Shown: piece by piece, positions 1-10,328 of the stretch
Layout of the letters: every line of letters begins with the position of its first letter
Numbering within the stretch: the first letter of the stretch is position 1
Origin: Aggregatilinea lenta
GTDB taxonomy: Bacteria; Chloroflexota; Anaerolineae; Aggregatilineales; Aggregatilineaceae
DNA: 64,000 nt
Assembly: GCF_003569045.1 (NCBI RefSeq)
Contig: NZ_BFCB01000002.1
Coordinates: forward strand, 496,001 to 560,000
Direction: 5' to 3'
Translations under genes and position numbers: made by a program
The notes under the pieces: generated by a model
Seen by the model: the letters and a program-made list of their open reading frames with translations, nothing else
The model's database searches: none
What the model was told of the DNA's origin: nothing

Positions 1-45
1 GGGGTACCGCATCGCACGAGATTAGGCCCTCACTACAAAACACCG

Positions 46-98
46 GGGGCGATTCGTGAATCGCCCCACCAAACAAACGGGCGATGCAAGCATCGCCC
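46..98. repeat. Family A palindromic repeat (two hairpins)
   Basis: There are two adjacent inverted repeats. The first has arms GGGGCGATTC (46-55) and GAATCGCCCC (58-67). The second has arms GGGCGATGC (79-87) and GCATCGCCC (90-98) and is followed by CTACGAAAA. The same design (GGGC-N-GCCC arms next to CTAC or GTAG) recurs in many intergenic gaps of this window. It lies downstream of ribF. No gene is visible in 1-135. Confidence 0.75.
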
Positions 99-135
99 CT
101 ACGAAAATCCACCGGCGTACTTCTGCGTCGCTATA

Positions 136-1086
136 CTAGCCCCTGCCTTCCGGCGGCCCGGCCTGCGAGAGAATCTCGCGGCCCTGCGCGGCGTCGCGTT
201 TGATCTGCTCGACCAGCGCCTCGACACCGCTGAAGCGCATTTCGGGCCGCAGGTGCGCCACGAAGTCGAACGTGATGATCTCGCCGTAAATGTCGCGGTC
301 GAAGTCCAGCAGATGCGCCTCGACCGTCACCGTCTGTCCGCCGAAGGTCGGGCGGCGGCCCACGTTGGCGACGCTCATGAATACCTCGTCACCCAGGCGC
401 ACCCACCCGGCATACACGCCGTTCTGCGGCAGGAATTTCTCGTCCCACACGTCCATGTTCGCCGTGGGGAAACCGATCGTGCGCCCGCGCTGGTCGCCCT
501 GGACGACCTCGCCGCTCACCCGGTATGGGCGGCCCAGCCAGCGCGCGGCCTGCTCGACCTCGCCCGAGTTCAGCACCGCCCTGATGGCGTTGCTGCTGAT
601 CACCTGCCCACCCTCATCGCTTGCGACTAACTCCACCGTTTTGACCTCGAAGCCTTTCTCCAAACCCTGTTCGCGCAGGAACGCCACATTCCCCTCGCGT
701 TGGTAGCCCATCGCAAAATCCGCACCGACCCACAGCTCTTCGAGGTGCAGGTGGCGCACCAGCTCGTCGACGAATTCCGCCGCGCGGATCTGTCGCACCT
801 GCGAATCGAACGGATGCGTGATAATCCACTCGATGCCCAGGTCGCCCAGCAGAATGGCCCGTTCTTCCGGCGTCGCCAGGTAATAGCGCCCGGTGACGCG
901 CCCCATCACCACATCGGGATGCGGGAAGAAGGTCAGCACGGTCGGGACGCTGTTTTTCGCCCGCGCCGTGTGCACCAACTGCGAAAGCAGGTGCTGATGC
1001 CCCAGGTGCACCCCGTCGAACATGCCGATGGCAACCATTCCCGGCCCGTTCAGCCGGGCCGCAGATAGTGTATAGACGTGCTGCAT
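136..1086 (-). CDS. ribF: Bifunctional riboflavin kinase / FAD synthetase
   Basis: Cytoplasmic enzyme of 316 aa that makes FMN from riboflavin and then FAD from FMN. The N-terminal nucleotidyltransferase domain carries GMFDGVHLGH (about residues 21-30) and the ISSNAIR motif of the adenylyl-transfer site. The C-terminal riboflavin kinase domain shows GRTIGFPTAN, NVGRRPTFG and the acidic stretch VEAHLLDFDRDIYG. The length is normal for the family. The start at 1086 is preceded by AAGGGGGATT. It is the last gene of the nusA-truB gene run, its usual place in many bacteria, but here a cation transporter sits between truB and ribF, 35 bp upstream. No promoter of its own was recognised, so it may be co-transcribed with the transporter. 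Confidence 0.95.
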   Translation of the reverse strand: MQHVYTLSAARLNGPGMVAIGMFDGVHLGHQHLLSQLVHTARAKNSVPTVLTFFPHPDVVMGRVTGRYYLATPEERAILLGDLGIEWIITHPFDSQVRQIRAAEFVDELVRHLHLEELWVGADFAMGYQREGNVAFLREQGLEKGFEVKTVELVASDEGGQVISSNAIRAVLNSGEVEQAARWLGRPYRVSGEVVQGDQRGRTIGFPTANMDVWDEKFLPQNGVYAGWVRLGDEVFMSVANVGRRPTFGGQTVTVEAHLLDFDRDIYGEIITFDFVAHLRPEMRFSGVEALVEQIKRDAAQGREILSQAGPPEGRG

Positions 1087-1121
1087 ACAGGAATCCCCCT
1101 TGTACGTCGGGAAACTGGAGA

Positions 1122-2015
1122 CTACAACGCCGGTTCTTCACGTTCCAGGCTCGACGGCTCGATCTGGATCGTGGTGTGCGCGATGCCAAACTGCTCCTGG
1201 GTTAAAACGCGGATCGTGTCCAGCACGCGCTGCGCGCGGTCGATGGTCGCGCCCTGCGCCAGCACCACGTGCGCGCTCAGGCTGTCCGCGCCTGTCGTGA
1301 TCGTCCACACGTGTAGGTCGTGCACGCCCGCCACGCCCTCGATCCCGGCCAGCGCCGCGCGCACCTCGGACACGTCCACATCTGCCGGTGCACCTTCGAG
1401 CAAAACGTGCACCGCCTCGCCCATCAGCTTCCACGCGCGCGGGAAAATGAATACACTGATCACCACGCTGATGACCGGGTCAGCCAGCATCCAGCCGAAG
1501 GCCCACATCACCGCTGCTGCGATGATCACACCCAGCGATCCGAGTGTGTCGCTGACCACTTCCAGAAACGCGCCCTGCAGGTTCAGGCTCTCCTGCGAGG
1601 CACCGTGCAGCACGCGAATGCCGATCAGGTTGACCACCAGCCCGATCACCGCCACGATCAGCATCGGCACGCTGACCACCTCCGGCGGATCGCGGAAACG
1701 CTGGTACGCCTCGTACAGAATGTACAGCCCGGTCCCAAACAGCACCACGGCGTTGAGCAGCGCGGCCATGATCTCGACGCGGTAGTACCCGTACGTCTTC
1801 TCCGCCGTGCGCGGCTTAGTGGAGATCCACGCGGCGAACAACGCCAACGCCAGCCCGCCCACGTCGGTAAGCATGTGCGCGGCGTCCGCGACCAGCGCAA
1901 GGCTGTTGGTCAGCAGCCCAGTCACGAACTCGACGGCCAGGAACACGCCGGTCAGGCTCAACACGATCCACAGCGCCCGCCGGTGGGACGCCGTGCCCGA
2001 ATGAATTACTTCCAT
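1122..2015 (-). CDS. Cation diffusion facilitator (CDF) family metal transporter
   Basis: Inner-membrane metal/proton antiporter of 297 aa, of the CzcD/ZnT-like family that exports divalent cations. About six membrane helices span residues 14-190, followed by a cytoplasmic ferredoxin-like domain of about 85 aa containing VHDLHVWTI. Transport site A is half canonical: TM2 has H47 and D51 (HMLTD), but the TM5 position that is normally His (as in HVLGD) is Glu152 in EVVSD, with D156 kept. This could change metal preference. The gene lies between truB and ribF, 35 bp before ribF, inside what is usually a conserved translation operon. A 296-bp gap full of repeats separates it from truB, so it may be a later insertion with its own promoter. 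The substrate cannot be told from sequence. Confidence 0.88.
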   Translation of the reverse strand: MEVIHSGTASHRRALWIVLSLTGVFLAVEFVTGLLTNSLALVADAAHMLTDVGGLALALFAAWISTKPRTAEKTYGYYRVEIMAALLNAVVLFGTGLYILYEAYQRFRDPPEVVSVPMLIVAVIGLVVNLIGIRVLHGASQESLNLQGAFLEVVSDTLGSLGVIIAAAVMWAFGWMLADPVISVVISVFIFPRAWKLMGEAVHVLLEGAPADVDVSEVRAALAGIEGVAGVHDLHVWTITTGADSLSAHVVLAQGATIDRAQRVLDTIRVLTQEQFGIAHTTIQIEPSSLEREEPAL

Positions 2016-2100
2016 ACGTCTTGGCCTTGCGTCTGTACAGGAAAGTTACTACCCAGACCTTAGCCAATCCGTCGCGCAGTGACCAGCCAGAAAACGGCTT

Positions 2101-2121
2101 CTAGCGGTTAGCGATCAGCCA
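2101..2121. repeat. Family C repeat (GCTAACCGCT type, reverse orientation)
   Basis: The word CTAGCGGTTAGCGATCAGCC is, in reverse complement, close to the copies at 2291-2324 and 55108-55140. It sits at one edge of the truB-CDF gap, with family B and family A repeats between it and the next copy. Confidence 0.5.
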
Positions 2122-2135
2122 CAAGCAAAAGCGCC

Positions 2136-2175
2136 TCACCCCCGGCCCTCTCCAGTCTGGGCTGGAGAGGGGAGA
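2136..2175. repeat. Family B palindromic repeat (CTCACCCCCGGCC...GGAGAGGGG)
   Basis: It starts CTCACCCCCGGCCCTCTCC and contains the arms CTCTCCAG and CTGGAGAG. It is close to copies at 26368, 39736 and 55045. It lies in the 2016-2311 gap between truB and the CDF gene, which holds only repeats and no recognisable gene. Confidence 0.65.
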
Positions 2176-2198
2176 CAAGCAATGTCGAGTAGAGTTTT

Positions 2199-2265
2199 GT
2201 AGGGACGGGGGGACATCGCTTAGATTACCGGATTCAATAGTGAAAGTGCACAGCCCCGCCCCTAC
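2199..2265. repeat. Family A repeat, long form with GTAGGG / CCCTAC ends
   Basis: The outer ends are GTAGGGACGGGG and CCCCGCCCCTAC, a near-perfect inverted repeat of 12 bp. They enclose about 43 bp that are richer in A+T. This looks like a small element with terminal inverted repeats. Confidence 0.6.
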
Positions 2266-2290
2266 AAAAACAAAAAGCGCCGTTGTACCG

Positions 2291-2324
2291 CTCTTGGCTA
2301 ATCGCTAACGGCTAAACGCTGAAC
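2291..2324. repeat. Family C repeat overlapping the truB stop
   Basis: The sequence begins CTCTTGGCTAATCGCTAACG and continues with GCTAAACGCTGAAC. It overlaps the stop codon of truB (2312-2314) and closely matches the copy at 55108-55140, also intergenic. Confidence 0.55.
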
Positions 2325-3199
2325 ACTTTATGCGGCTTCCAGGCACGGCCCTTGCCTTCCAGCACGGCAACCAGACGCCCATCCGCGTCCACGCCGCGCG
2401 CCAGTCCGCGTGCGTCCGCCGCCTCGACGCGCACGCCGTTGCGGACGCGCGCCGCCGTCTCGTCGTCCAGCTCCACGGCGGGCAGATGCGCCACCGCGCG
2501 CTCCGGCGGCAGAAGCCACTCGCGCCATGTGCCTGCCGCCATCGCCGCCTCAAGGTCCGGCCAACTTACGGCGTCGGCCACGGTAAACGATCCGCTCGCA
2601 GCGCGTTCCAGCGCGGCCAGATGCGCGCCCACGCCGACCGCGCGCCCCAGGTCGTACGCGAGGCTACGGATATACGTACCCGGCGAGCAGACAACTTCCA
2701 GCTCGGCGCACGGCGGCTCCCAGGCCAGCAGCTCCAGCCGCTCGATGGTCACCGGACGCGGCGGGCGCTCGACCTCCTGCCCGGCGCGGGCGAGATCGTA
2801 CAATCGCCGCCCGTCCTGCTGGATGGCGCTGTACATGGGGGGAACCTGCGCGAGATCGCCGCGAAAGGCGGGCAGCGCCGCCTCGACCGCCTCCCGCGTA
2901 ACGAGCGCGTCGTCCCGCGCCGTGATCTCACCCTCGGCGTCGTAGGTGGTCGTCTCGACGCCGAAGTGCACGCGCGCATGGTAGGTCTTGGTCGATCCCA
3001 TCACATATTCGGCCAGCCGTGTGGCAGAACCCAAACACAGCACCAACACGCCCGTCGCCAACGGATCGAGCGTCCCGGCGTGGCCGACCTTCTTCACGCG
3101 CGTGCCACGCCGCACCCGCGCCACGATGTCGTGGCTGGTCGGGCCGGACGGTTTGTTCACGTTCAGCAGGCCGAAAACCGGAGGCTCTGGGACGGACAT
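2312..3199 (-). CDS. truB: tRNA pseudouridine(55) synthase
   Basis: Converts U55 in the T-loop of tRNAs to pseudouridine. The 295-aa protein has the family signature GHAGTLDPLATGVL with the catalytic aspartate at residue 45. It also has the N-terminal NVNKPSGPTSHD motif, the YDAEGEI and YDLARAG segments, and the SPGTYIRSLAYDLG motif. The last ~60 residues form a PUA-like C-terminal domain. It follows nrnA with only 3 bp between stop and start, so it is part of the nusA operon. The stop codon falls inside a family C repeat. Confidence 0.96.
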   Translation of the reverse strand: MSVPEPPVFGLLNVNKPSGPTSHDIVARVRRGTRVKKVGHAGTLDPLATGVLVLCLGSATRLAEYVMGSTKTYHARVHFGVETTTYDAEGEITARDDALVTREAVEAALPAFRGDLAQVPPMYSAIQQDGRRLYDLARAGQEVERPPRPVTIERLELLAWEPPCAELEVVCSPGTYIRSLAYDLGRAVGVGAHLAALERAASGSFTVADAVSWPDLEAAMAAGTWREWLLPPERAVAHLPAVELDDETAARVRNGVRVEAADARGLARGVDADGRLVAVLEGKGRAWKPHKVFSV

Positions 3200-3202
3200 G
3201 AT

Positions 3203-4183
3203 TCAGGCAATCACCGGCTGCTTGGAGAGCGCTTCGGCTTTCAGTAGCGCGATCACGCGCGGCACGAGCGTTTCGAGCGGCTCCGCGACCGTTGCACCGG
3301 ATGCGAGCTTGTGCCCGCCGCCGCCCAGCGACAGTGCGATCTGCGACGTATCGAAGCCCGGTACGGCCCGGAAGCCCGTCTCAACCGCACCGTCTTCCTT
3401 CTCCTTGAACACGGCGGAAATATACGCCTCATCCACCTGGATCAGCGTGCCGACCAGCCCCGCGTCGTCGTGACCGGGATAGTTGGCCTGAGCGTACAGC
3501 TCGCGCGTGATCACCAGCCAGATGACGTGATCTTCCAGCTTCATGCCGGGCATGGCTGCCTGCCACAGGCGCATCCCGGCGGCAGTGCGGCGGCTGACCG
3601 TGCGCTGCACGATCTCGGAGAGCGGCGCGCCCTGCTCCATCAACCGCTGCGCCTTGCCGAGTGTCTCCGCCTTGACGTTGTCGGTGCGGAAGCACAGCGT
3701 ATCGGTTACGAGACCGGTTAGCAGGCAGAACGCCGACTCGTCGGGAATGGCGATGCCGACGGCATCCATCCAGTCGAGCACGCCCTCGGACGCGGCCACA
3801 GTCGTGGCATCCACGAGGTTGATCTGCCCATACTGCAAATTTGTGACGTGGTGATCCAGGTTGATCACCGGCACGCCCAGCCCCAGCGCGACCTCCCCCA
3901 CGCGCCCAATGCGCGGTGTGTCGCTGCAATCGGTGACGATAACCAGATCCACGTCCGGCTCATCGAGCGCGGGCAGCACGTCCGCCGTGCCCGGCAAAAA
4001 GCGCAGATCCTCTGGCACGCCGCCGTCTACGGCGGGGATCACGGTTTTACCCACGCCGCGCAGCGCGTAGGTCAGGCCCAGCAGCGAGCCGATGGCGTCC
4101 CCGTCGGGGTCCAGGTGCGTCACAATCAAAATACGATCCGAGTCGCCCACCAATTGGGCGGCTGCATCCCACTCAAGCTTCAT
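3203..4183 (-). CDS. nrnA: DHH/DHHA1 phosphoesterase, NrnA-like (oligoribonuclease / pAp phosphatase)
   Basis: Cytoplasmic Mn-dependent phosphoesterase of 326 aa. NrnA relatives degrade nanoRNAs (short oligoribonucleotides) and dephosphorylate pAp. The DHH domain shows THLDPDGDAIGS, VIVTDCSDT and the name-giving NLDHHVTN. The DHHA1 domain ends with the glycine-rich GGGGHKLASG loop. It overlaps the end of rbfA by 11 bp (start at 4183, rbfA stop at 4173-4175), a sign of translational coupling. The order infB-rbfA-nrnA-truB is conserved in many Gram-positive and Chloroflexi genomes. Confidence 0.92.
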   Translation of the reverse strand: MKLEWDAAAQLVGDSDRILIVTHLDPDGDAIGSLLGLTYALRGVGKTVIPAVDGGVPEDLRFLPGTADVLPALDEPDVDLVIVTDCSDTPRIGRVGEVALGLGVPVINLDHHVTNLQYGQINLVDATTVAASEGVLDWMDAVGIAIPDESAFCLLTGLVTDTLCFRTDNVKAETLGKAQRLMEQGAPLSEIVQRTVSRRTAAGMRLWQAAMPGMKLEDHVIWLVITRELYAQANYPGHDDAGLVGTLIQVDEAYISAVFKEKEDGAVETGFRAVPGFDTSQIALSLGGGGHKLASGATVAEPLETLVPRVIALLKAEALSKQPVIA

Positions 4184-4556
4184 CCGAATCCTGCTCCTCG
4201 GTTGGCGTGGGAGTCTCCGGCTGGATGTTCAATTGGTCCAGCAGGCTGTCGATGCGCTCGCCGCGCTCCAACGCCACATCCCAATGAAAGTGCAGCACGG
4301 GCGTATTGCGATAACGTATACGCTGGGCCAGCTCATGCCGCAAGAAACCGCTGGCCCGCTGAAGCCCGGCCATTACTTCGTCGCGCCGTTCTTCGTCCAG
4401 AACATGCACATAAACGTCGGCATATTCGATTTCCCGATCCACTTTAACGCCGGTCACGGTGATGCCGTCCAGCGCGGGATCGGTCACTTCTATCATAAGC
4501 AGCGTACTGAGAATATCCTGAATCAGGCGCGCAGCGCGTTCCTGTTTGATCGTCAT
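4173..4556 (-). CDS. rbfA: Ribosome-binding factor A
   Basis: A 127-aa protein that binds the immature 30S subunit and helps 16S rRNA 5'-end maturation. The KH-like fold is indicated by the N-terminal ERAARLIQDILSTLLMIE helix, the VTDPALDGITVTGVKV strand region and the ADVYVHVLDEE segment. It ends with a short acidic tail. The ATG at 4556 is chosen over the longer reading frame because GGAAAGGA lies just upstream and the protein then begins MTIKQERAARL as in relatives. It is about 180 bp downstream of infB. Confidence 0.93.
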   Translation of the reverse strand: MTIKQERAARLIQDILSTLLMIEVTDPALDGITVTGVKVDREIEYADVYVHVLDEERRDEVMAGLQRASGFLRHELAQRIRYRNTPVLHFHWDVALERGERIDSLLDQLNIQPETPTPTEEQDSDEA

Positions 4557-4661
4557 CGTCGTTCCTTTCCAAGCACTAACACGTTCGACTGCATCCGGCG
4601 CCGGTATGCGCGTCGCGGTCCGCGATACGACATACGACAAGCCGCGATACCCGACACATAA

Positions 4662-4700
4662 CGCCGGGCCAGAAGAATACCATATTCCTCTGGCCCGGCG
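4662..4700 (-). promoter_or_regulatory. Strong hairpin in the infB-rbfA spacer
   Basis: The arms CGCCGGGCCAGA and TCTGGCCCGGCG form a 12-bp stem, extended by GAAT/ATTC near the loop. No T-run follows on either strand, so a simple terminator is unlikely. It may be an mRNA processing or stabilising element between infB and rbfA. Confidence 0.5.
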
Positions 4701-4737
4701 AAAGATTCAAGTTGTCCGGCGCAGGCGACGCGGACGC

Positions 4738-6525
4738 TTAGTTCACACGCTCGCGGACGTAGAACTCGATGCGGTCGCCCTCTTCAAAGTCGTGGAAGCC
4801 ATCCAGCCCGATGCCGCACTCGAAGTCCTTGCGCACTTCGCGCACGTCTTCTTCGAAGCGCTTCAGGCTGCTGACCCCGACCCCTTCGGCAAGGGTCTGG
4901 CCGATGCGCACGACGCGCGTCTTGGCGTTGCGGCGCACGACGCCTTCCAGCACGTAGCACCCGGCGATCGCGCCCACGCGCGGCACGCGGATCACGCGGC
5001 GCACTTCGGCCACGCCCACCGTCCGGTCCGCATACACCGGATCGAGCATACCGGTCAGCGCCAGCTCGACGTCTTCGATCAGCTTGTAAATCACGCTGTA
5101 CGTGCGGATGTCCACACCGGTCGATTCCGCGACACGCAGGGCAGCAGAGTCTGCCTCGACGTTGAAACCGAGGATGATCGCGTTCGACGCGCTGGCGAGG
5201 TTCACGTCGTTCTCGGTGATCTCGCCCACGTCGGCGTGCAGCACGCGGACGGTCAGATCCTTCGTCGCCGCACTCTCGACCGAGTTGACGACCGGCTCCA
5301 GCGAGCCGTTCACGTCCACCTTGATGATCAGGCGCAGCTCTTTGGCGTCGCCTGCCTGGAAGCGGCTGAAGATCTCCTCCAGCGTGTATGTCTGTACAGG
5401 ACGCGAAACTGCCGCTGCGGCAGCGTCGCGCCGGTTGGCGGTAATCGCGCGCGCTTCTTTGACGCTCTTGACCACTTCGAACAGGTCCCCGGCGTGCGGC
5501 GGCTCGTCCAGGCCCATCACGATCACCGGGCGCGACGGCTCGGCTTCCGTGACCTGCTTGCCGAACTCGTCGAACATGCCCTTGATGCGGCCCTGTGCCT
5601 GCCCTGCAACCACCACGTCGCCGGTGTGCAGCGTGCCGTTTTGCACGAGCAGCGTCGCAATCGAGCCGCGATTGGCGTGCACGCGCCCTTCGAGCACTGT
5701 GCCAGCCGCCGAGTGATCGGGGTTGGCGCGGATATCAATTTCCTCCGCGACCAGCAGGATCGCTTCCAGCAGGTCGTCGATGCCCGTCTGCGTCTTGGCG
5801 CTGACCGGCACGACCAGCGTGTCGCCGCCCCACTCGTCCGAGCTGAGGCCGACATCCGCCAACTGCTGCTTGACGAACTCCGGGTTGGCGTTGGACTTGT
5901 CGATCTTGTTCAGCGCCACGACCACCGGCACGTGCGCGGCGCGAATATGCGCCAGCGCCTCGCGCGTGGTCGGCATGACGCCGTCGTCTGCAGCGACGAC
6001 CAGCACGGCGATGTCCGCGCCCTGCGCCCCGCGCGAGCGCATCGCGGTAAACGCTTCGTGGCCCGGCGTGTCGAGGAACGTAATCAGGTTATCGCCCAGC
6101 TTGACCTGATACGCGCCGATGTGCTGCGTGATACCACCGGCTTCGCCTTCCTGCACGTGCGCCTGCCGGATTGCGTCCAGCAGCGAGGTCTTGCCGTGGT
6201 CGACGTGGCCCAGCACGGTCACGACCGGCGGGCGGCGGATCAACTTGGACGGATCTTCGCCCGCGTACAGGCGGCGCCACGGGGGCAGATCGTCGGCATC
6301 TTCGGCCACCTCCGATTCGGGGGCGGTCAGCGGGCGGGCGTCGTAGCCCAGCCCATCCAGCACGATCGCGGCGGTATCGTAGTCGATCTGCTGGTTGATG
6401 GACGCCATGATCCCGTTGCTGATCAGTTCCTTCATGACCTCAATCGGGCTGGCTTCCATCAGATCCGCAAGTTCGCGGACCGTCAAAAAGTCAGGTACTT
6501 CGATGATTTGTTTTTCCTGAGCCAT
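4738..6525 (-). CDS. infB: Translation initiation factor IF-2
   Basis: GTPase that brings initiator tRNA to the 30S subunit. The N-terminal IF2_N helix module (about residues 10-55) is followed directly by the G domain with [20 protein letters not shown] and NKIDKS, then domains II-IV ending in the second beta-barrel. The long charged N-terminal region of enterobacterial IF2 is absent, so the protein is short (595 aa). The ATG at 6525 is preferred; an in-frame GTG at 6543 is possible, but neither has a good Shine-Dalgarno sequence. The strong AAAGGAGG upstream (around 6573-6580) instead fits a 12-codon mini-ORF that ends 4 nt before this ATG. The gene is downstream of ylxR in the nusA operon. 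Confidence 0.95.
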   Translation of the reverse strand: MAQEKQIIEVPDFLTVRELADLMEASPIEVMKELISNGIMASINQQIDYDTAAIVLDGLGYDARPLTAPESEVAEDADDLPPWRRLYAGEDPSKLIRRPPVVTVLGHVDHGKTSLLDAIRQAHVQEGEAGGITQHIGAYQVKLGDNLITFLDTPGHEAFTAMRSRGAQGADIAVLVVAADDGVMPTTREALAHIRAAHVPVVVALNKIDKSNANPEFVKQQLADVGLSSDEWGGDTLVVPVSAKTQTGIDDLLEAILLVAEEIDIRANPDHSAAGTVLEGRVHANRGSIATLLVQNGTLHTGDVVVAGQAQGRIKGMFDEFGKQVTEAEPSRPVIVMGLDEPPHAGDLFEVVKSVKEARAITANRRDAAAAAVSRPVQTYTLEEIFSRFQAGDAKELRLIIKVDVNGSLEPVVNSVESAATKDLTVRVLHADVGEITENDVNLASASNAIILGFNVEADSAALRVAESTGVDIRTYSVIYKLIEDVELALTGMLDPVYADRTVGVAEVRRVIRVPRVGAIAGCYVLEGVVRRNAKTRVVRIGQTLAEGVGVSSLKRFEEDVREVRKDFECGIGLDGFHDFEEGDRIEFYVRERVN

Positions 6526-6529
6526 AGCG

Positions 6530-6568
6530 TTAGCGACAGACACTGCACGATGGCGGGCAGTGTTGCAC
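6530..6568 (-). CDS. Possible 12-residue upstream mini-ORF in the infB leader
   Basis: AAAGGAGG is followed after 6 nt by GTG (6568), which opens a 12-codon frame (VQHCPPSCSVCR) ending in TAA at 6530-6532, four nt before the infB ATG. It has three Cys and two Pro codons. It could couple translation into infB, or the Shine-Dalgarno match may be chance. Nothing similar is known to me. Confidence 0.3.
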   Translation of the reverse strand: MQHCPPSCSVCR

Positions 6569-6610
6569 CGCTAGCCTCCTTTCATAGTCTCAACTGAGAA
6601 CATACTCAAG

Positions 6611-6639
6611 CCCCAGGCCGCTTTTGGGCGGGCCTGGGG
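6611..6639 (-). promoter_or_regulatory. Hairpin in the ylxR-infB spacer
   Basis: The arms CCCCAGGCC (6611-6619) and GGCCTGGGG (6631-6639) form a perfect 9-bp stem that can extend by two pairs. It has no T-run, so termination is unlikely. It lies about 85 nt upstream of infB and may shape its leader. Confidence 0.45.
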
Positions 6640-6701
6640 ACAGTCTGCGTTGTCTGGGTGCGCTGCACCGGGTGCAGCCACTTACTGGATGTTCGAGCGG
6701 G

Positions 6702-7009
6702 TCAATCGAGGGCTGATCGTGGCTGCGCCGCCCGTATCCGTTCCCGATCCGCTTCGGTCAACGTGGTGCGCAGAGCCTTTGCCAACACGTCCGTCTCTAG
6801 GGCGCGCTCCCAGCAGGCGCGCTGATCGCACAAATAAGCACCTCGTCCGTTCTGCTTGCCGGTCGGGTCGATATGCACCCCGTCATCCGGCGTACGCACC
6901 AACCGTGTTAATGTGCGCTTGTCGGCGGTGCTGCGGCAGACGATGCACGTTCGCTGGGGAACATGCCGCCGCCGACCGCCCTTCGAAGCCGCCTTATTCA
7001 CGGCGTCCA

Positions 7010-7010
<1 letters not shown>
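6702..7010 (-). CDS. ylxR: YlxR-family (DUF448) RNA-binding protein
   Basis: A small basic protein of 102 aa. The family signature PQRTCIVCR (about 18-26) and the NGRGAYLC motif are both present. YlxR proteins bind nucleic acid and have been linked to RNase P and to transcription control; the role here is inferred only from family and position. Its GTG start (7008-7010) shares one base with the nusA TAG stop, so the two are translationally coupled. It lies between nusA and infB as in most Gram-positive genomes. Confidence 0.92.
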
Positions 7011-8986
<1,976 letters not shown>

Positions 8987-9060
8987 GGTTCAGTTCGTTC
9001 CGTCCTGGGAACACTCCTTCATTCCGCGTGGCTGCCCAGTGACACATGCGTATATACAAC

Positions 9061-9083
9061 GAAAAGTGGGGGGACCCACTTTC
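9061..9083 (-). promoter_or_regulatory. Terminator-like hairpin in the nusA leader
   Basis: On the minus strand the arms AAAGTGGG and CCCACTTT form an 8-9 bp stem with a 4-5 nt C-rich loop, followed by TCGTTGTAT. It lies between the nusA promoter and nusA, about 75 nt before the start codon. It could be a weak attenuator through which NusA controls its own operon, or the end of transcripts from the aminotransferase upstream. Confidence 0.45.
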
Positions 9084-9111
9084 CGCATCGTGTCTTAAAC
9101 TAGGCAACTAC

Positions 9112-9140
9112 AGTATACCACGCCCCCGTACGAGAGGCAA
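9112..9140 (-). promoter_or_regulatory. Promoter of the nusA operon
   Basis: A sigma70-type match: TTGCCT (9135-9140), 17-nt spacer, TATACT (9112-9117). It is placed just past the stop codon of the aminotransferase and gives a leader of roughly 120 nt before nusA. Confidence 0.6.
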
Positions 9141-9151
9141 GGCCCAGCGTT

Positions 9152-10273
9152 CTAAAGAAGCATACGAGACTGTAAGTACGCGTCAAACTGCGCGAGGGCT
9201 TCCGGCAGGTTGGCGCGCCCGTAGCCCAGGCGGAAATGCCGGTCGCCATAGAAGAAGCACGTGCTCGGCAGCAGCATGACACCCTGCCGCTCAACGAGGT
9301 CGATGCAGAACGCTTCGGCGCTCGCCTCGCCCCACAAACGCGGAAAGGCCGTCGATCCGGCGCGCGGGCGCTGCCAGTCAAACACCTCCGCGTGCGCGGC
9401 AAAAAACGCGTCCAGCGCGTCGAGGTTGCGCCGGATGATGCCCAGGTTTCGCGCCACGATCGTCTCGCGGTGGCGCAGCGCCAGCGTGCTCAGGAATTCA
9501 CTCGGCGCGCTGTTGCAGATGGTCGTGTAGTCCTTGAACGCAACCAGCCGCTCGAACAGCCCGCGATCCCGCGTCGCCAGCCAGCCGATGCGCAGCCCCG
9601 CCAGCCCGTAGGTCTTGGACATCACGCCCAGCGATACCGCGCCTTCGAACAGATCGCACGCGGCGGGCAGTTGGTCGGCGGGATCGTGCTCCAGGCCGCG
9701 ATACACCTCGTCGCTGAACAGCAGCACGCCGCGCTCCGCCAGCAGATCGGCCAGGGCGCGCTGCGTGGCAGCGTCCATCAGGGCGCCGGTCGGGTTATGC
9801 GGAAAGTTGACCACCACGGCGCGCGTATTGGGCCGCAGGTTGTCGCGCAGCCAGTCCAGGTCCAGTGACCAGCCGTCGTCCTCGCGCGCCATCCACAGCG
9901 ACACGTCGCAGCCGTTGGCCCGCGCCACTTCGTACAGCGATTGGTAGCCCGGCGCGTGCACGATGCCGTGATCGCCCGCCCGCAGCGCGGCGTTCATGAA
10001 GGTGAAAATCGCCTCCCCCGCGCCCGCAAAAACGAGTACCTGCTCCGGCGCGATCGTCTCGTACAGTCCGGCGATCTCGGCGCGCAGGTCCGGCGCGCCC
10101 TGCGATTCCGTATACCCCAGCCGCAGATCGAGGAACTGTTCGGCGGCATCCGGCTCGTAGGCCAGCAGATCGCGGATCGCCAGCGTCTCGCAGTCGGAGC
10201 TGCCGAGCAGGTAGCGCGCGCTGAACTCGTACGGCACGAAAAAGCGTTCCAGCTTGAACGGTGCGATGTCCAC
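9152..10273 (-). CDS. Pyridoxal-phosphate aminotransferase, class I/II
   Basis: A 373-aa fold-type I PLP enzyme. The PLP lysine lies in MSKTYGLAGLRIGW, the substrate/PLP Asn-Pro motif in NFPHNPTGAL, and the PLP-binding aspartate in FSDEVYRGLE. AGAGEAIF is the phosphate-binding loop. The amino donor is not clear from sequence; relatives are annotated loosely as aspartate or capreomycidine synthase-like aminotransferases. It is 55 bp downstream of a DinB-family gene and upstream of the nusA promoter, all on the same strand. There is no pathway neighbour that fixes its substrate. Confidence 0.85.
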   Translation of the reverse strand: MDIAPFKLERFFVPYEFSARYLLGSSDCETLAIRDLLAYEPDAAEQFLDLRLGYTESQGAPDLRAEIAGLYETIAPEQVLVFAGAGEAIFTFMNAALRAGDHGIVHAPGYQSLYEVARANGCDVSLWMAREDDGWSLDLDWLRDNLRPNTRAVVVNFPHNPTGALMDAATQRALADLLAERGVLLFSDEVYRGLEHDPADQLPAACDLFEGAVSLGVMSKTYGLAGLRIGWLATRDRGLFERLVAFKDYTTICNSAPSEFLSTLALRHRETIVARNLGIIRRNLDALDAFFAAHAEVFDWQRPRAGSTAFPRLWGEASAEAFCIDLVERQGVMLLPSTCFFYGDRHFRLGYGRANLPEALAQFDAYLQSRMLL

Positions 10274-10328
10274 TCTAGCGATTCCCTTTCAGACAAACAG
10301 TGGTTACAAACGCTGAAATTTCCCCTCG

